DNA of 51,604 nucleotides from a cf. Phormidesmis sp. LEGE 11477 (GTDB taxonomy: Bacteria > Cyanobacteriota > Cyanobacteriia > Phormidesmidales > Phormidesmidaceae): assembly GCF_015207105.1 (NCBI RefSeq), contig NZ_JADEXO010000035.1, positions 1-51,604 on the forward strand, in the 5' to 3' direction. The notes under the pieces are model-generated. The model had not been told where the DNA came from. It saw nothing but the letters and a program-made list of their open reading frames with translations, and made no database searches. The position numbers and the translations under genes are program-made. Of the stretch, positions 19,165 to 28,350 are shown in pieces. Position 1 is the stretch's first letter. Each line of letters opens with the position of its first letter.

Positions 19165-19539
19165 CTAGACGATTTTTTCTTTATCCGAAAGACCTCGTCT
19201 CCGAAAAACTGCTATTTCTCTGCTAGCTGTGGTAACCAAAGCTAACCACTCTTTACACTCCTTGAGGTCATCGAGTCTCCAAGTGCTTGGAATTTCTTGA
19301 TAGACACTTTCTAGAAAGTTGTGAAAGCGCTTGATCGCCTACAGCTCTTCAGCGCTGAACACTGGCTCATCATAGAAATCAAAACTATCTTCATCCGTGT
19401 AGTCATACCACATCTCGATAAGTTCATCAGTTCCGATTGCTTCAACAGTTCCTTTGTTAGCGAATGCATCAAGAAGCTCAATAAATCGGTTCCTCAGTCT
19501 TTGCCTCAGAAGAGTATCAGAAAGCTCGGATTCGATCAT
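19165..19539 (-). pseudogene. Small conserved gene interrupted by an in-frame TAG (or read-through gene)
   Basis: The frame opens at ATG 19539, runs 66 codons to TAG at 19341-19339, and continues in the same frame for 57 more sense codons to TAG at 19167-19165. The second part begins AIKRFHNFLESVYQEIPSTW and looks as protein-like as the first (ELSDTLLRQRLRNRFIELLD ... EPVFSAEEL). The two halves read as one ~124-residue acidic protein, with FSAEEL leading into a helix. I believe similar cyanobacterial hypotheticals exist as single frames, but I cannot search. It ends the accessory minus-strand cluster with the DUF433/DUF5615 pair. Confidence 0.7.
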
Positions 19540-19626
19540 AAAAAACTTGCCATGAAAAGCTTCTTATCCAAAAATGTCATCCAATAAGTGAGGCATACAT
19601 GACTCGAAGACTTCGCTGGTATGATT

Positions 19627-19944
19627 CTAAATTAATTCAACCTCCGCCCACCGAATTTCAGGCATGAGGAAGATCAATTCGCCAGAATGGTTCCATACCG
19701 AGCAATTTGAATTAACCTGAGTCCAACCAGCCTGCGGTTGGGAAACCAAAGTACTATAAACCGACTGCACATCTTCCGAGATATAAAACTCAAAACTAAA
19801 GTATTTAGGAATTTTCCAATATTGAGTAGAAGCAGTTCCTACGCAGGATTTGTACTCTAAAAGCTTGCTCAAAAGGTTTCTTTGCAGAATTGTTGCCTGA
19901 ATTTTATCTTTGCACTTTGCATATAGACGAATATTCAACTTCAT
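19627..19944 (-). CDS. Hypothetical protein in toxin-antitoxin island
   Basis: The ~105-residue protein starts at ATG 19944, with GAAGG eight bases upstream; the frame also opens from GTG 19971. The sequence begins MKLNIRLYAKCKDKIQATIL and is alpha/beta in look, with aromatic-rich YWKIPKYFSFEFYISED and a tryptophan-rich C-terminus (WNHSGELIFLMPEIRWAEVE). It resembles the compact immunity or antitoxin-like proteins found as orphans in cyanobacterial islands, but I recognise no family. It follows the DUF5615 gene by 20 nt on the same strand. Confidence 0.6.
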   Translation of the reverse strand: MKLNIRLYAKCKDKIQATILQRNLLSKLLEYKSCVGTASTQYWKIPKYFSFEFYISEDVQSVYSTLVSQPQAGWTQVNSNCSVWNHSGELIFLMPEIRWAEVELI

Positions 19945-19964
19945 TTTTACGCCTTCGCCGTGCT

Positions 19965-20315
19965 TCACCACGGGAGATACTGGATTTGATCTTCTATCTC
20001 TCCCTCCTTACTACACTCTACAAATATGAGAATATCTTCAATGACCCGCCCAACCAGAGCATTTGTGCTGACTTCGATTACTCCTGGCATAGTCTGACGG
20101 GCCTTGACTCTGTCGTAGGCATAGCGAGTGATCGTAGTGACATCATGTGTTAACAAGATGCGCCCTTCCTGTGCTGCCCACTCTAAGATGGTTGGATCAT
20201 CCTTACCCGATAGGCCAACATCTTGTACGCGAACGATATCTAGTATCGAGTTACGGCGAAGTAAGCCTCGAATAATCGTATTGTCAAAGTTCTCATCAGC
20301 GAGAAAGCTCAGCAT
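19965..20315 (-). CDS. DUF5615 PIN-like toxin
   Basis: The 116-residue protein opens MLSFLADENFDNTIIRGLLR, the DUF5615 signature with acidic residues D7, E8 and D11. These continue with VQDVGLSGKDDPTILEWAA and GRILLTHDVTTI, the PIN-like metal-site aspartates. Such proteins are predicted RNases and are nearly always paired with a DUF433 antitoxin, as here: the ATG overlaps the last 7 nt of the DUF433 gene. Catalytic residues look complete. Confidence 0.9.
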   Translation of the reverse strand: MLSFLADENFDNTIIRGLLRRNSILDIVRVQDVGLSGKDDPTILEWAAQEGRILLTHDVTTITRYAYDRVKARQTMPGVIEVSTNALVGRVIEDILIFVECSKEGEIEDQIQYLPW

Positions 20316-20647
20316 ATTTCTTGCTGCGTTTTGCGAGCAAGTAAGCGATCACGTAATCCCTGTGGGTCAAACCGCGCTTGATTCATTGCTCGAATCTCCG
20401 TCGATTGCTGCTGCCGCTGTTGCAAATAGGCTTCTACTTCTAGCTGGTGATTCAAGTAAAAGGCAATTGTGGCATAGACATCAGCTAGCTTCAGCGATGG
20501 ATACCGACAAACAATCTCCTCTGCCGTCGTGCCTTGCTTGAAGACAGCGACTACAGTATCTAATGTAACGCGAGTATTTCCGACAAGAATCACACCATCT
20601 TTACTAGTACTTAAAGGAGTAGGCTCAGCCACGATCGTCAGGGTCAT
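20309..20647 (-). CDS. DUF433 antitoxin
   Basis: The start is ATG 20647, with AAGG five bases upstream; the frame stays open further but has no family content there. The ~112-residue product has GVILVGNTRVTLDTVVAVFK and GTTAEEIVCRYPSLKLADVYATIAFY split over the DUF433 helix-turn-helix, then a charged helical tail that should neutralise the toxin. DUF433 antitoxins probably bind their own promoter. The gene overlaps the downstream toxin start, so the two are translationally coupled. Confidence 0.9.
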   Translation of the reverse strand: MTLTIVAEPTPLSTSKDGVILVGNTRVTLDTVVAVFKQGTTAEEIVCRYPSLKLADVYATIAFYLNHQLEVEAYLQQRQQQSTEIRAMNQARFDPQGLRDRLLARKTQQEIC

Positions 20648-21010
20648 AAGCGCCTTCGCATTCACTATCTTGGATTCTAGCAAATATCTATATAGCTCAA
20701 TTCTATATAGACCAATGACTATTTTAGGCCATGCTATGCAGCAATTGACTCTATCCACAACAACACGACATCAGGCAAAAAGCAATGAACTGTCTTTAGC
20801 CATGTATCTCAATGCACAGAAAAATTGCGTGTAATCTTAGAGATTAATGAGTTTATGAGCATTTCTGTAAAGAAAAATATCTATTAAAGACGCTTTCTAT
20901 AGTTGATCTAAAGGTTGATTCTGAACCCATTTTGTTTTCTTAGTATGTAAGCGGGAAAGCCTACTTAAATAGGCTTGTATATTTGGCTGAAGACGAAAGA
21001 GGATGTTTTG

Positions 21011-22078
21011 ATGACAAACGCACAGACTTATCAGCCGACCGTGGACGGTGCAATCGGGCGAGACAGCATGACGCTATCCCAACACGTATTGCAGCAGCTC
21101 CAAAGCTTTGGCCCAGACGCGCAGGATCTTAGCGCTTTGATGAATCGAATTGCCTTCGCCGGCAAGCTCGTTGCCCGTAGGCTCACCCGCGCCGGACTAG
21201 TAGAAGATGCTTTAGGCTTCACGGGTCGTACAAACGTGCAAGGTGAATCCGTCAAAAAAATGGACGTGTATGCCAACGATGTCTTTGTTTCGGTTTTTCA
21301 GCAAAGCGGTCTGGTTTGCCGACTGGTTTCTGAAGAGATGGAAGATATTTACTACATGCCTGAGAACTGCCCCATCGGTCGCTACACGCTGCTCTACGAC
21401 CCGATTGATGGTTCTTCAAATGTAGATATCAACCTCAACGTTGGCTCTATCTTCGCCGTGCGCCGTCAGATCGGAGACGATCTGGATCAAACCGGTAGCG
21501 ACTTGCTGACCCATGGCCGCGACCAAATCGCCGCAGGTTACATCCTCTATGGACCTAGCACTGTACTGGTCTACTCTATTGGCAAAGGCGTACATGCCTT
21601 CACCCTCGATCCCAGCCTCGGGGAGTTCATTCTAGCCAGCGAGAATATTCAGATTCCTCAGCACGGGTCTAACTACAGCGTCAACGAAGGGAACTTTTGG
21701 CAGTGGGATGATCCCTACCGCGACTACATCCGTTACATGCATCGACATGAAGGCTACAGCGGTCGCTATAGCGGTGCGCTTGTAGGTGATTTCCACCGTA
21801 TCCTGATGCAGGGGGGTGTGTTCCTTTACCCTGGTACCATCAAAAATCCGCAAGGTAAACTCAGACTGCTCTACGAATCTGCGCCTTTAGCTTTCCTGGC
21901 CGAACAAGCTGGCGGAAAGGCCACAACTGGTGAGCAAGCGGTTCTAGATTTTGTACCAAATGAACTGCACAAGCGCACACCGCTAATCATCGGCAGTCAA
22001 GAAGACGTACAGCTAGTAGAATCTTTCATTCAAGAGCGTAAAATAGAGCGCCCACCTGTTCCTAGTAGCGTCGCCTAG
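21011..22078 (+). CDS. fbp: Class I fructose-1,6-bisphosphatase
   Basis: The start is ATG 21011, preceded by GAGG at suitable spacing; an upstream in-frame ATG at 20975 is less likely. The ~355-residue protein has [11 protein letters not shown] and the metal-binding [15 protein letters not shown] block, plus [19 protein letters not shown] for substrate phosphate binding. It dephosphorylates fructose 1,6-bisphosphate in gluconeogenesis and the Calvin cycle. It is the first gene of fbp-zwf-opcA, a long-known cyanobacterial cluster. Confidence 0.96.
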   Translation: MTNAQTYQPTVDGAIGRDSMTLSQHVLQQLQSFGPDAQDLSALMNRIAFAGKLVARRLTRAGLVEDALGFTGRTNVQGESVKKMDVYANDVFVSVFQQSGLVCRLVSEEMEDIYYMPENCPIGRYTLLYDPIDGSSNVDINLNVGSIFAVRRQIGDDLDQTGSDLLTHGRDQIAAGYILYGPSTVLVYSIGKGVHAFTLDPSLGEFILASENIQIPQHGSNYSVNEGNFWQWDDPYRDYIRYMHRHEGYSGRYSGALVGDFHRILMQGGVFLYPGTIKNPQGKLRLLYESAPLAFLAEQAGGKATTGEQAVLDFVPNELHKRTPLIIGSQEDVQLVESFIQERKIERPPVPSSVA

Positions 22079-22138
22079 TACCAAATTCCTGACAACCTCT
22101 CTTTTACCCACAACTCTTTTATCTCTTCTTAGTTCACT

Positions 22139-23674
22139 ATGGTCTCTCTCCTCGAAAACCCTCTTCGCGTCGGCCTTCAACACGATAAAATTCCTGCTCC
22201 TCAGATCCTGACTATCTTCGGTGCTTCGGGCGATCTCACCCAGCGAAAGCTTGTCCCGGCTCTCTTTCAGATGAGGCTAGAGCGCCGCCTACCCCCTGAA
22301 CTGACCATTGTCGGCGTCGCCAGACGTGAGTGGAGCCATGAATTTTTCAGAGAGCACATGGAAGAAGGCGTGCGAGAGTTCGGTGGTGGCCTTGATGGTA
22401 GTAACCAAGCAACCTGGGATAAATTTGCTCAAGGGTTATTCTATTGCCCTGGCAATATCGACAAGCCAGAAGACTATCAAAGACTGAAGCAGTTTCTAGC
22501 AGAGCTAGATGAGAAGAGACAAACTCAGGGTAATCGTACTTTCTATTTATCTGTGGCTCCTCGGTTCTTTGCAGAAGCCGCGCAGCAGCTAGGCCACGCG
22601 GGCATGCTAGATGACCCTAATAAGCAGAGACTCGTCATTGAGAAACCCTTTGGCCGAGATCTTGCCTCTGCCCAGTCGCTCAACTACAAGGTGCGTAGCG
22701 TCTGCAAAGAAGAGCAGATCTATCGGATCGATCACTACCTCGGCAAAGAGACTGTACAAAATCTATTGGTTTTCCGCTTTGCCAACGCTATTTTTGAACC
22801 CTTGTGGAACCGTCAGTTTGTCGATCACGTTCAGATCACGGTTGCAGAAACTGTCGGGCTAGAAGGACGAGCTGGCTACTATGAAACAGCAGGTGCGATT
22901 CGCGATATGGTGCAAAATCACCTCATGCAGCTCTTCTGTCTGACCGCAATGGAAACCCCAAATTCACTCGATGCAGTCAGCATTCGCAACGAAAAAGTGA
23001 AAGTGCTGCAGGCAACTAGGCTAGCCAATGACGCCGACCTATCGCAGTGCGCGATTCGAGGGCAATATTCTTCTGGCTGGATGAAAGGGGAAGAGGTTCC
23101 TGGCTATCGCAGCGAAGAGGGTGCGCCTGAAGAGTCTACGAACCACACATTTGCTGCCCTGGAGCTGCGGGTTGATAACTGGCGCTGGCAGGGTGTTCCT
23201 TTTTACTTGCGTACGGGTAAGCGTCTGCCTAAGAAAGTCTCAGAGATTTCTATTCACTTCAAGACAGTTCCTCATCTGATGTTTCAGTCGGCTGCCAAAC
23301 AAATGAATACCAATATCTTAGCGCTGAGGATTCAGCCCAACGAAGGGGTAGCGATGCGATTTGAAGTGAAGACGCCTGGTTCTTCTTTAAGAACGCGCTC
23401 TGTAGATATGGACTTCCGGTATGATGCAGCCTTCGGTAAGCCCAGTACGGATGCCTATAGCCGCTTACTCGTGGATGCAATGCTAGGCGATCAAACGCTG
23501 TTTACTCGTGGGGACGAAGTAGAACAATCCTGGAGAGTGCTGACACCGCTATTGGAAGTGTGGGATGCCCCAGCCCCACCCGATAGTATTGCCCTGTATG
23601 AAGCTGGCACCTGGGGACCGATTGAAGCAGAGCTGCTATTGAACAAGAGTAACCGCCGCTGGAGAAGGCTCTAG
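22139..23674 (+). CDS. zwf: Glucose-6-phosphate dehydrogenase
   Basis: The 511-residue enzyme starts the oxidative pentose phosphate pathway, the main source of NADPH in the dark. The NADP-binding motif is [14 protein letters not shown] (about residues 26-39), the substrate and catalytic block is [14 protein letters not shown] (about 195-208), and [12 protein letters not shown] precedes it. Length is normal for cyanobacteria. It follows fbp by 60 nt and precedes opcA, whose product activates it. Confidence 0.97.
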   Translation: MVSLLENPLRVGLQHDKIPAPQILTIFGASGDLTQRKLVPALFQMRLERRLPPELTIVGVARREWSHEFFREHMEEGVREFGGGLDGSNQATWDKFAQGLFYCPGNIDKPEDYQRLKQFLAELDEKRQTQGNRTFYLSVAPRFFAEAAQQLGHAGMLDDPNKQRLVIEKPFGRDLASAQSLNYKVRSVCKEEQIYRIDHYLGKETVQNLLVFRFANAIFEPLWNRQFVDHVQITVAETVGLEGRAGYYETAGAIRDMVQNHLMQLFCLTAMETPNSLDAVSIRNEKVKVLQATRLANDADLSQCAIRGQYSSGWMKGEEVPGYRSEEGAPEESTNHTFAALELRVDNWRWQGVPFYLRTGKRLPKKVSEISIHFKTVPHLMFQSAAKQMNTNILALRIQPNEGVAMRFEVKTPGSSLRTRSVDMDFRYDAAFGKPSTDAYSRLLVDAMLGDQTLFTRGDEVEQSWRVLTPLLEVWDAPAPPDSIALYEAGTWGPIEAELLLNKSNRRWRRL

Positions 23675-23797
23675 CCTTAAATAGATTGAAGAGTTCTTTC
23701 TAAAACCACTCCTTTTCTATAATCGCTATTCTAGAGACCTATTTCTAGAGACCTAAGTACGAGACTATTCCTAACACAACCACTTCTTAAAAGACTA

Positions 23798-25123
23798 ATG
23801 GCAACTTCTCTTCTAGCGCTACAGAAACCTAAGGACATCTCCCTTGATGAGATTGAAACAGAGCTACGTAATATCTGGCGGGTTCAGGACGATGGCGGCT
23901 CTGCGCCAGTTGCCACTAGAGCCACGACTTTCACATTAGTAGTGTATGAGCCAGATGAGATTCAGCAGCTGCTAGCGACGCTGGGTTACTATGATGGTGA
24001 AATTGACGGCTCTCACGGCGCTGATACTAGAGAAGCGATCCTAGCGGCACAAAAAGACTTCGATTTGCGAATGAGCGGGCGAGTCGATACCGAAACCCTA
24101 GCAAGACTTAGATCAGAAGTTCGTCAATTGCCCGAGGAACGGCTACAGTTCAAAAACGACGATGTTCGCGGCTACAGCTTCAACTCGCTAGCAGCCCAAA
24201 ATCCCTGTCGAGTGATTACGCTATGTCCTACCTTTGGTGATGATGAGGGCGTTAGCGCTCAAGTCTCAGCCTACTGCCCAGTTCAAAAAAGCCAGAGTAG
24301 CAATCTGGTTTGCTGTGAGTACATTACTTTACGGGGCACTAAAGAAGCCTTGGAGCGGGTGAGCGATCTAGTAGAGTCTTTGGTGGTATCAGATCTCCCT
24401 AAATTTATTTGGTGGAAGGCAACGCCAAATCCTGAACAAATTCTGTTTCAAAAACTAGCGATTACTAGCAGTTGTTTGATATTGGATTCGAGCTATTACG
24501 GTGATGCAGAGTCTGAAATTTTGAAAATTCAGAGCCTGGTGAACGAACAGACGAATATTGCTGATCTAAATTGGTATCGGCTAGCCCCTTGGCAGGAGCT
24601 GACGGCGGAAGCGTTTGACCCACCGGAGCGACGCATGGCACTTACAGAAGTTGATCGTGTGGGAATTGATTATGAAAGGGGTAATCCGGCACAGGCGCTT
24701 ATGTTCTTGGGCTGGCTGGCAAGTAGGTTAGATTGGCAGCCGGTTGCGTACGAGAACGAAGGAGGCGATTACGACCTAAAGCGTATTCGCTTCAAAAGTG
24801 AGAGCGGTCGCGAGATTCAAGCGGAGCTAGCGGCGATTCCAGTGGCCAATCCGGGCGAGGTCTTAGGAGATCTAACAGGTGTCCGTCTAGAATCGACTAA
24901 CCACGATGCCAACTGCAACACTATTTTGTGTTCTGAAACAGCAGGCTGTATGCGGATGGAGTCTGGTGGTAGCGCGCAGAGCAGCCTGGTAGAAGAGGTG
25001 ACATCGCTTTCTGACCAGCGCTCAGATCTTTTACTAGAGCAGCAGCTACAGAGCTGGGGCGAAGATGTGCTGTTTGAGGAGAGCCTAGCGGTGACCTCTG
25101 ACATCCTGGAGCTAACAAACTAA
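23798..25123 (+). CDS. opcA: Glucose-6-phosphate dehydrogenase assembly protein OpcA
   Basis: The 441-residue protein is the allosteric activator and assembly factor of Zwf in cyanobacteria. The N-terminal part LDEIETELRNIWRVQDD, the internal peptidoglycan-binding-like helix set (IQQLLATLGYYDGEIDGSHG), and the core with PKFIWWKATPNPEQ and LILDSSYYG are as in the family. The C-terminus carries Ser/Cys-rich additions. A 123-nt gap after zwf contains a 13-14-nt duplication (23729-23755) but no terminator. A strong hairpin follows the gene. Confidence 0.95.
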   Translation: MATSLLALQKPKDISLDEIETELRNIWRVQDDGGSAPVATRATTFTLVVYEPDEIQQLLATLGYYDGEIDGSHGADTREAILAAQKDFDLRMSGRVDTETLARLRSEVRQLPEERLQFKNDDVRGYSFNSLAAQNPCRVITLCPTFGDDEGVSAQVSAYCPVQKSQSSNLVCCEYITLRGTKEALERVSDLVESLVVSDLPKFIWWKATPNPEQILFQKLAITSSCLILDSSYYGDAESEILKIQSLVNEQTNIADLNWYRLAPWQELTAEAFDPPERRMALTEVDRVGIDYERGNPAQALMFLGWLASRLDWQPVAYENEGGDYDLKRIRFKSESGREIQAELAAIPVANPGEVLGDLTGVRLESTNHDANCNTILCSETAGCMRMESGGSAQSSLVEEVTSLSDQRSDLLLEQQLQSWGEDVLFEESLAVTSDILELTN

Positions 25124-25146
25124 GGAACAGCAACTATCAACAAAAG

Positions 25147-25183
25147 CCCGCGCATCTCGTCTTTTTTAACTAAGATGCGCGGG
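25147..25183 (+). terminator. Perfect 11-bp hairpin after opcA
   Basis: CCCGCGCATCT (25147-25157) pairs fully with AGATGCGCGGG (25173-25183) around a 15-nt loop that contains six T. No T-run follows the stem, so it is not a textbook intrinsic terminator. It may still end the operon transcript or protect its 3' end. Confidence 0.7.
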
Positions 25184-25306
25184 AACATATATATGCTAGA
25201 GCTACAAGATTAAGCACAGGGCTATAGTTGTTGGTCGCTTGACCCGCTATTCTAGCTTACTCCTATAGCTACACCATCCGATTGCAAAGCCGGCAGCAAG
25301 CCTTGA

Positions 25307-25582
25307 TCAATGACCGTAGCTGCTGAGGTAGCCCTCAAGAATGTGAAATCTGTCAGTATTGAGGCTATAGTACATCCACCGCCCCTGCTGCCGAGCGTTG
25401 ACTAGTCCAGCTTCTTTTAGAGTCTTGAGATGAAAAGAGAGTTTGGATTGGGCGATGTTGAGGCGATCGCACATATCGCCGACACAAAACTCTCGCTCTT
25501 GCAAAAGCTCGATTACTTGGATACGAATTGGCTCAGACAGAGCGTGAAAACCAGAAAAAACAGGGTCCGATGATTTTGCCAT
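25307..25582 (-). CDS. ArsR/SmtB-family transcription regulator
   Basis: The 91-residue winged-helix protein reads FHALSEPIRIQVIELLQERE then FCVGDMCDRLNIAQSKLSFH and LKTLKEAGLVNARQQGRWMYY. The metal-box position ELCVCDL is FCVGDMC, so only part of the classical cysteine pair remains. It may sense a ligand other than As/Zn, or bind metal differently. Relatives with QSKLSFHLKTL are common in cyanobacteria. It stands alone between opcA (convergent) and rsmE. Confidence 0.9.
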   Translation of the reverse strand: MAKSSDPVFSGFHALSEPIRIQVIELLQEREFCVGDMCDRLNIAQSKLSFHLKTLKEAGLVNARQQGRWMYYSLNTDRFHILEGYLSSYGH

Positions 25583-25718
25583 TTTAGATGTAGTGAGTGT
25601 GACTTCGAGATAGCTCTTAATCCTCTGCCCAAAAGAAAATTCCTATGTGCCGCTGGATACTAGAAGCTTAAACAAGCGAAATCGGTTTGGCCATCCGAGC
25701 TTATACGATGAAATCCAG

Positions 25719-26453
25719 CTATACCAATAGTTCTCTGGCTGCGGCGACTAGAGATAGTGCGGTCACAGAGGCGGTAACTGCCCGTAAAATTCCTGAGCCC
25801 AAAGAGACAATCTTATAGCCGTTTTCGGTGGCAACCGTAATTTCCGCAGATGTCCATCCACCTTCTGGGCCAATGAGCAAAGTAACGTCGGGTGGATCTG
25901 CTGATACTAAATCAAGCTGAATTCTCGATAGAAGATGAGAACTGTTCTGCCTAGTCGCACAAATATATCGCATTCCTTGCCAATTGGATTGAACAACAAA
26001 CTGTTGAAAGTTGGCAGGAGAGAAGATTTCTGGTGCGATCGCCCGCTCGCTTTGTTCAGATGCCTCATGGGCAATGCGATGCCAGCGGGTCAATCGACTA
26101 GGGCTAGGTTTGAGCAAGGTGCGATCGCTGAGCAGCGGATAGATATGCGTGACTCCTAGCTCTGTTGCCTGGCGCACTACCTGATCAAAACTGTTGCCCT
26201 TAGGCAAGGCCGCAGCCAAGCGTAGCGGACCGTAGCTTGAACGAGCTGTAGGAGAAATAGTTTCTACGATATGTGCTTGACCTATCTGATCGCTTAGTAC
26301 CGCCAGCCACTGCTTTCCTTTACCGTCTTGAGCAACAAAGCGATCGCCTGCACCTAGCCGCAGCACCCGGCGTAAATAGTGCGTTTGATCAGACCCAAGC
26401 AATAGGCAGTTCTCTCGAAGTTGGTTCGCGTCGATCGTTATTCGCTGAACCAT
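25719..26453 (-). CDS. rsmE: 16S rRNA (uracil-1498-N3)-methyltransferase
   Basis: The 244-residue SPOUT methyltransferase has THYLRRVLRLGAGD near its N-terminus, ALPKGNSFDQVVRQATELGV, HEASEQSERAIAPEI, the SAM knot LLIGPEGGWTSAE and ILRAVTASVTAL. All family blocks are intact. It modifies U1498 in the decoding region of 16S rRNA. A 136-nt gap separates it from the ArsR gene on the same strand. Confidence 0.96.
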   Translation of the reverse strand: MVQRITIDANQLRENCLLLGSDQTHYLRRVLRLGAGDRFVAQDGKGKQWLAVLSDQIGQAHIVETISPTARSSYGPLRLAAALPKGNSFDQVVRQATELGVTHIYPLLSDRTLLKPSPSRLTRWHRIAHEASEQSERAIAPEIFSPANFQQFVVQSNWQGMRYICATRQNSSHLLSRIQLDLVSADPPDVTLLIGPEGGWTSAEITVATENGYKIVSLGSGILRAVTASVTALSLVAAARELLV

Positions 26454-26496
26454 AAGAAACTAAAAGAGAGATAGATAATGCTTAACCTTATGAGCT

Positions 26497-26880
26497 CTAC
26501 TCTTCGCCCCAACGGACAATTTCAACATCAACAGAGGCGGTTCCAGCCTGATAGGTGCCGAGGTCGCGGGCGGCCTGTTCTGATAGATCTAGCACCCCGC
26601 CAGAACGATCATTGATCCTGACGATAACGACTGCACCTGTATTGTAGTTGGTTAGCTCTACAAGCGTACCGAATGGCCAGCTCGGGTGGGCAGCCGTATA
26701 GCCGTATCGGTCGAAGATTTCGCCATTGGCTGTGTAGTTGCCATCAAACCCTGGACCGTACCAGCTAACGTGCATTGGTTCAGCCTGAACCCGACCCGCC
26801 ACAGCTGATAGTAACAGTCCAACGCCGATGCTACCTAAGATATAGCCGCCGAAAGCATTCAGGCGCTTAAAGTAACCCAT
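26497..26880 (-). CDS. RlpA-like double-psi beta-barrel protein
   Basis: The 127-residue exported protein has a signal or anchor segment (residues 11-33) and a RlpA/DPBB domain: HVSWYGPGFDGNYTANGEIF, TAAHPSWPFGTLVELTN, VIVRINDRSGGVLDLSEQAA. RlpA proteins cleave naked glycan strands at septa, and the family aspartate of the DLS motif is present. It lacks the SPOR domain of E. coli RlpA, so localisation must rely on other contacts. Its 44-nt gap to rsmE allows co-transcription. Confidence 0.88.
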   Translation of the reverse strand: MGYFKRLNAFGGYILGSIGVGLLLSAVAGRVQAEPMHVSWYGPGFDGNYTANGEIFDRYGYTAAHPSWPFGTLVELTNYNTGAVVIVRINDRSGGVLDLSEQAARDLGTYQAGTASVDVEIVRWGEE

Positions 26881-26993
26881 TGAAACATCCCTTTATCAAT
26901 TTTCGCGGTTATTATGCCAGGGGATGTAATTCAACGCAACGCAGATCAAACGCCTGCGATAGGTTAGGACGAGATCAACGAGATCAATAGGCT

Positions 26994-28145
26994 ATGTACT
27001 TTCACCACCTACACTTCTATGTACAAGACGCTGACGCTTGGAAGGAATGGTTTAGTCAAAAACTGTCATTTGACTTATCTTCGGAAAACTCACCCTTAGC
27101 CTGTCAAAAGGGTATTCGGCATAGCTTCGTGCATCCCTATCAAGTATTAAGACAAGGCAATATTGAGGTTCGGCTTTCTGCACCTGCTCGCACTAGCGAC
27201 CTTGAGCAGGCTGACGAATTTCCCTGTCCAGCGGAACTCTACTTGAGGCAGCATCCGCCAGGACTGGTGGATATCGCCCTCGCTACTGATAAATTCGATG
27301 CTGTGCTGAGCCAGGCGCTGGCTGAGGGAGCGATGTTGTTAGAGCCTGTGGCTTTGAATGCGACAGGGCAGCGTCAGTGCCAAATCAGCGGTTGGGCACA
27401 TCTACGGCACACGCTAGTTGAAGTGTCTAGTCAGTGGATCGAGGCGAAAGAACGCTCACAGCTACCGAATTCAGTGCCACCTTTGGTCTCGGAGCTGACA
27501 TCAGGATCAACCAGCAAGCCCCAGCTCTTCGATATCGATCACGTCGTGATCAACGTGCCTCAGGGCGAACTGCATATGGCTGCTACCTGGTATCAAAACG
27601 TATTGGGTATGGTTCTAGCACAGCAGTTTGATATCCAGACCGCTCGTTCGGGTCTGCATAGCCAGGTGCTAGTTCATCCTGATGGGTCTGTACAGCTACC
27701 CATCAACGAGCCTAGTTCCTCCAACTCTCAGATTCAGGAATTTTTGCAGCATAACTGTGGGGCAGGCGTGCAGCATGTGGCTTTGCGGAGTAAAAATGCG
27801 GTAGATGCGATCGCCCACTTCAGATCGCAGGGAGTTGAGTTTCTCGATGTGCCTTCCACTTATTACGACAGCCTTCATCAGCGCCGCGATTGCCCGATCA
27901 AGGACTTGTCTGCAATCAGCCGCCAGCAGATCCTAATCGACTGGCCTCAAGGCGGAGAGCAAGGTCTGCTGCTACAGACATTCACTCAACCTATTTTCCC
28001 CGAGCCCACCTTTTTCTTCGAGATTATTGAGCGCCGTAGCTATGTAGAAGGCGGCCAGCTTAAGGCTGTCAAAGGATTTGGCGAAGGAAATTTTCAGGCA
28101 CTGTTTGAGGCGATTGAGCGATCGCAGCTACAGCAGGATATATAG
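26994..28145 (+). CDS. hppD: 4-hydroxyphenylpyruvate dioxygenase
   Basis: The 383-residue protein has two VOC domains. Iron ligands are visible as His in IDHVVINVP, His in GVQHVALRSKN and Glu in FFFEIIERR. It makes homogentisate, the head group of tocopherols in cyanobacteria. The C-terminus GFGEGNFQALFEAIER is the family gate helix. It is divergent from the RlpA-like gene and convergent with the CPP1-like gene across a strong inverted repeat. Confidence 0.95.
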   Translation: MYFHHLHFYVQDADAWKEWFSQKLSFDLSSENSPLACQKGIRHSFVHPYQVLRQGNIEVRLSAPARTSDLEQADEFPCPAELYLRQHPPGLVDIALATDKFDAVLSQALAEGAMLLEPVALNATGQRQCQISGWAHLRHTLVEVSSQWIEAKERSQLPNSVPPLVSELTSGSTSKPQLFDIDHVVINVPQGELHMAATWYQNVLGMVLAQQFDIQTARSGLHSQVLVHPDGSVQLPINEPSSSNSQIQEFLQHNCGAGVQHVALRSKNAVDAIAHFRSQGVEFLDVPSTYYDSLHQRRDCPIKDLSAISRQQILIDWPQGGEQGLLLQTFTQPIFPEPTFFFEIIERRSYVEGGQLKAVKGFGEGNFQALFEAIERSQLQQDI

Positions 28146-28247
28146 CTTTGCCAGATGCATGCTCTAGAAGAATGCCTACAATACAAGCTAGTCAACTGGC
28201 CTGCTGTTATAGCTTGTGTCCCTTAGTGGAACAAGCATACAAACACA

Positions 28248-28296
28248 GAATGCAAAGAGGGCCATCCCTGATAAAAGGCTGATCCTCTTTGCATTC
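28248..28296. terminator. Bidirectional hairpin between convergent genes
   Basis: GAATGCAAAGAGG (28248-28260) and CCTCTTTGCATTC (28284-28296) form a perfect 13-bp stem with a 23-nt loop. It lies between convergent hppD and the CPP1-like gene. No T-tract follows either side, so it is a likely but atypical terminator for both. Confidence 0.7.
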
Positions 28297-28350
28297 ACCA
28301 ATTTAGCTTTTGACAGACCTCGTAGTTAGCCGATTTGATTATCCCTAAAT

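Noticed and set aside
23798-25123. Peptidoglycan-binding-like segment in OpcA as a novel fusion
   Set aside because: As far as I recall this segment is normal in cyanobacterial OpcA.
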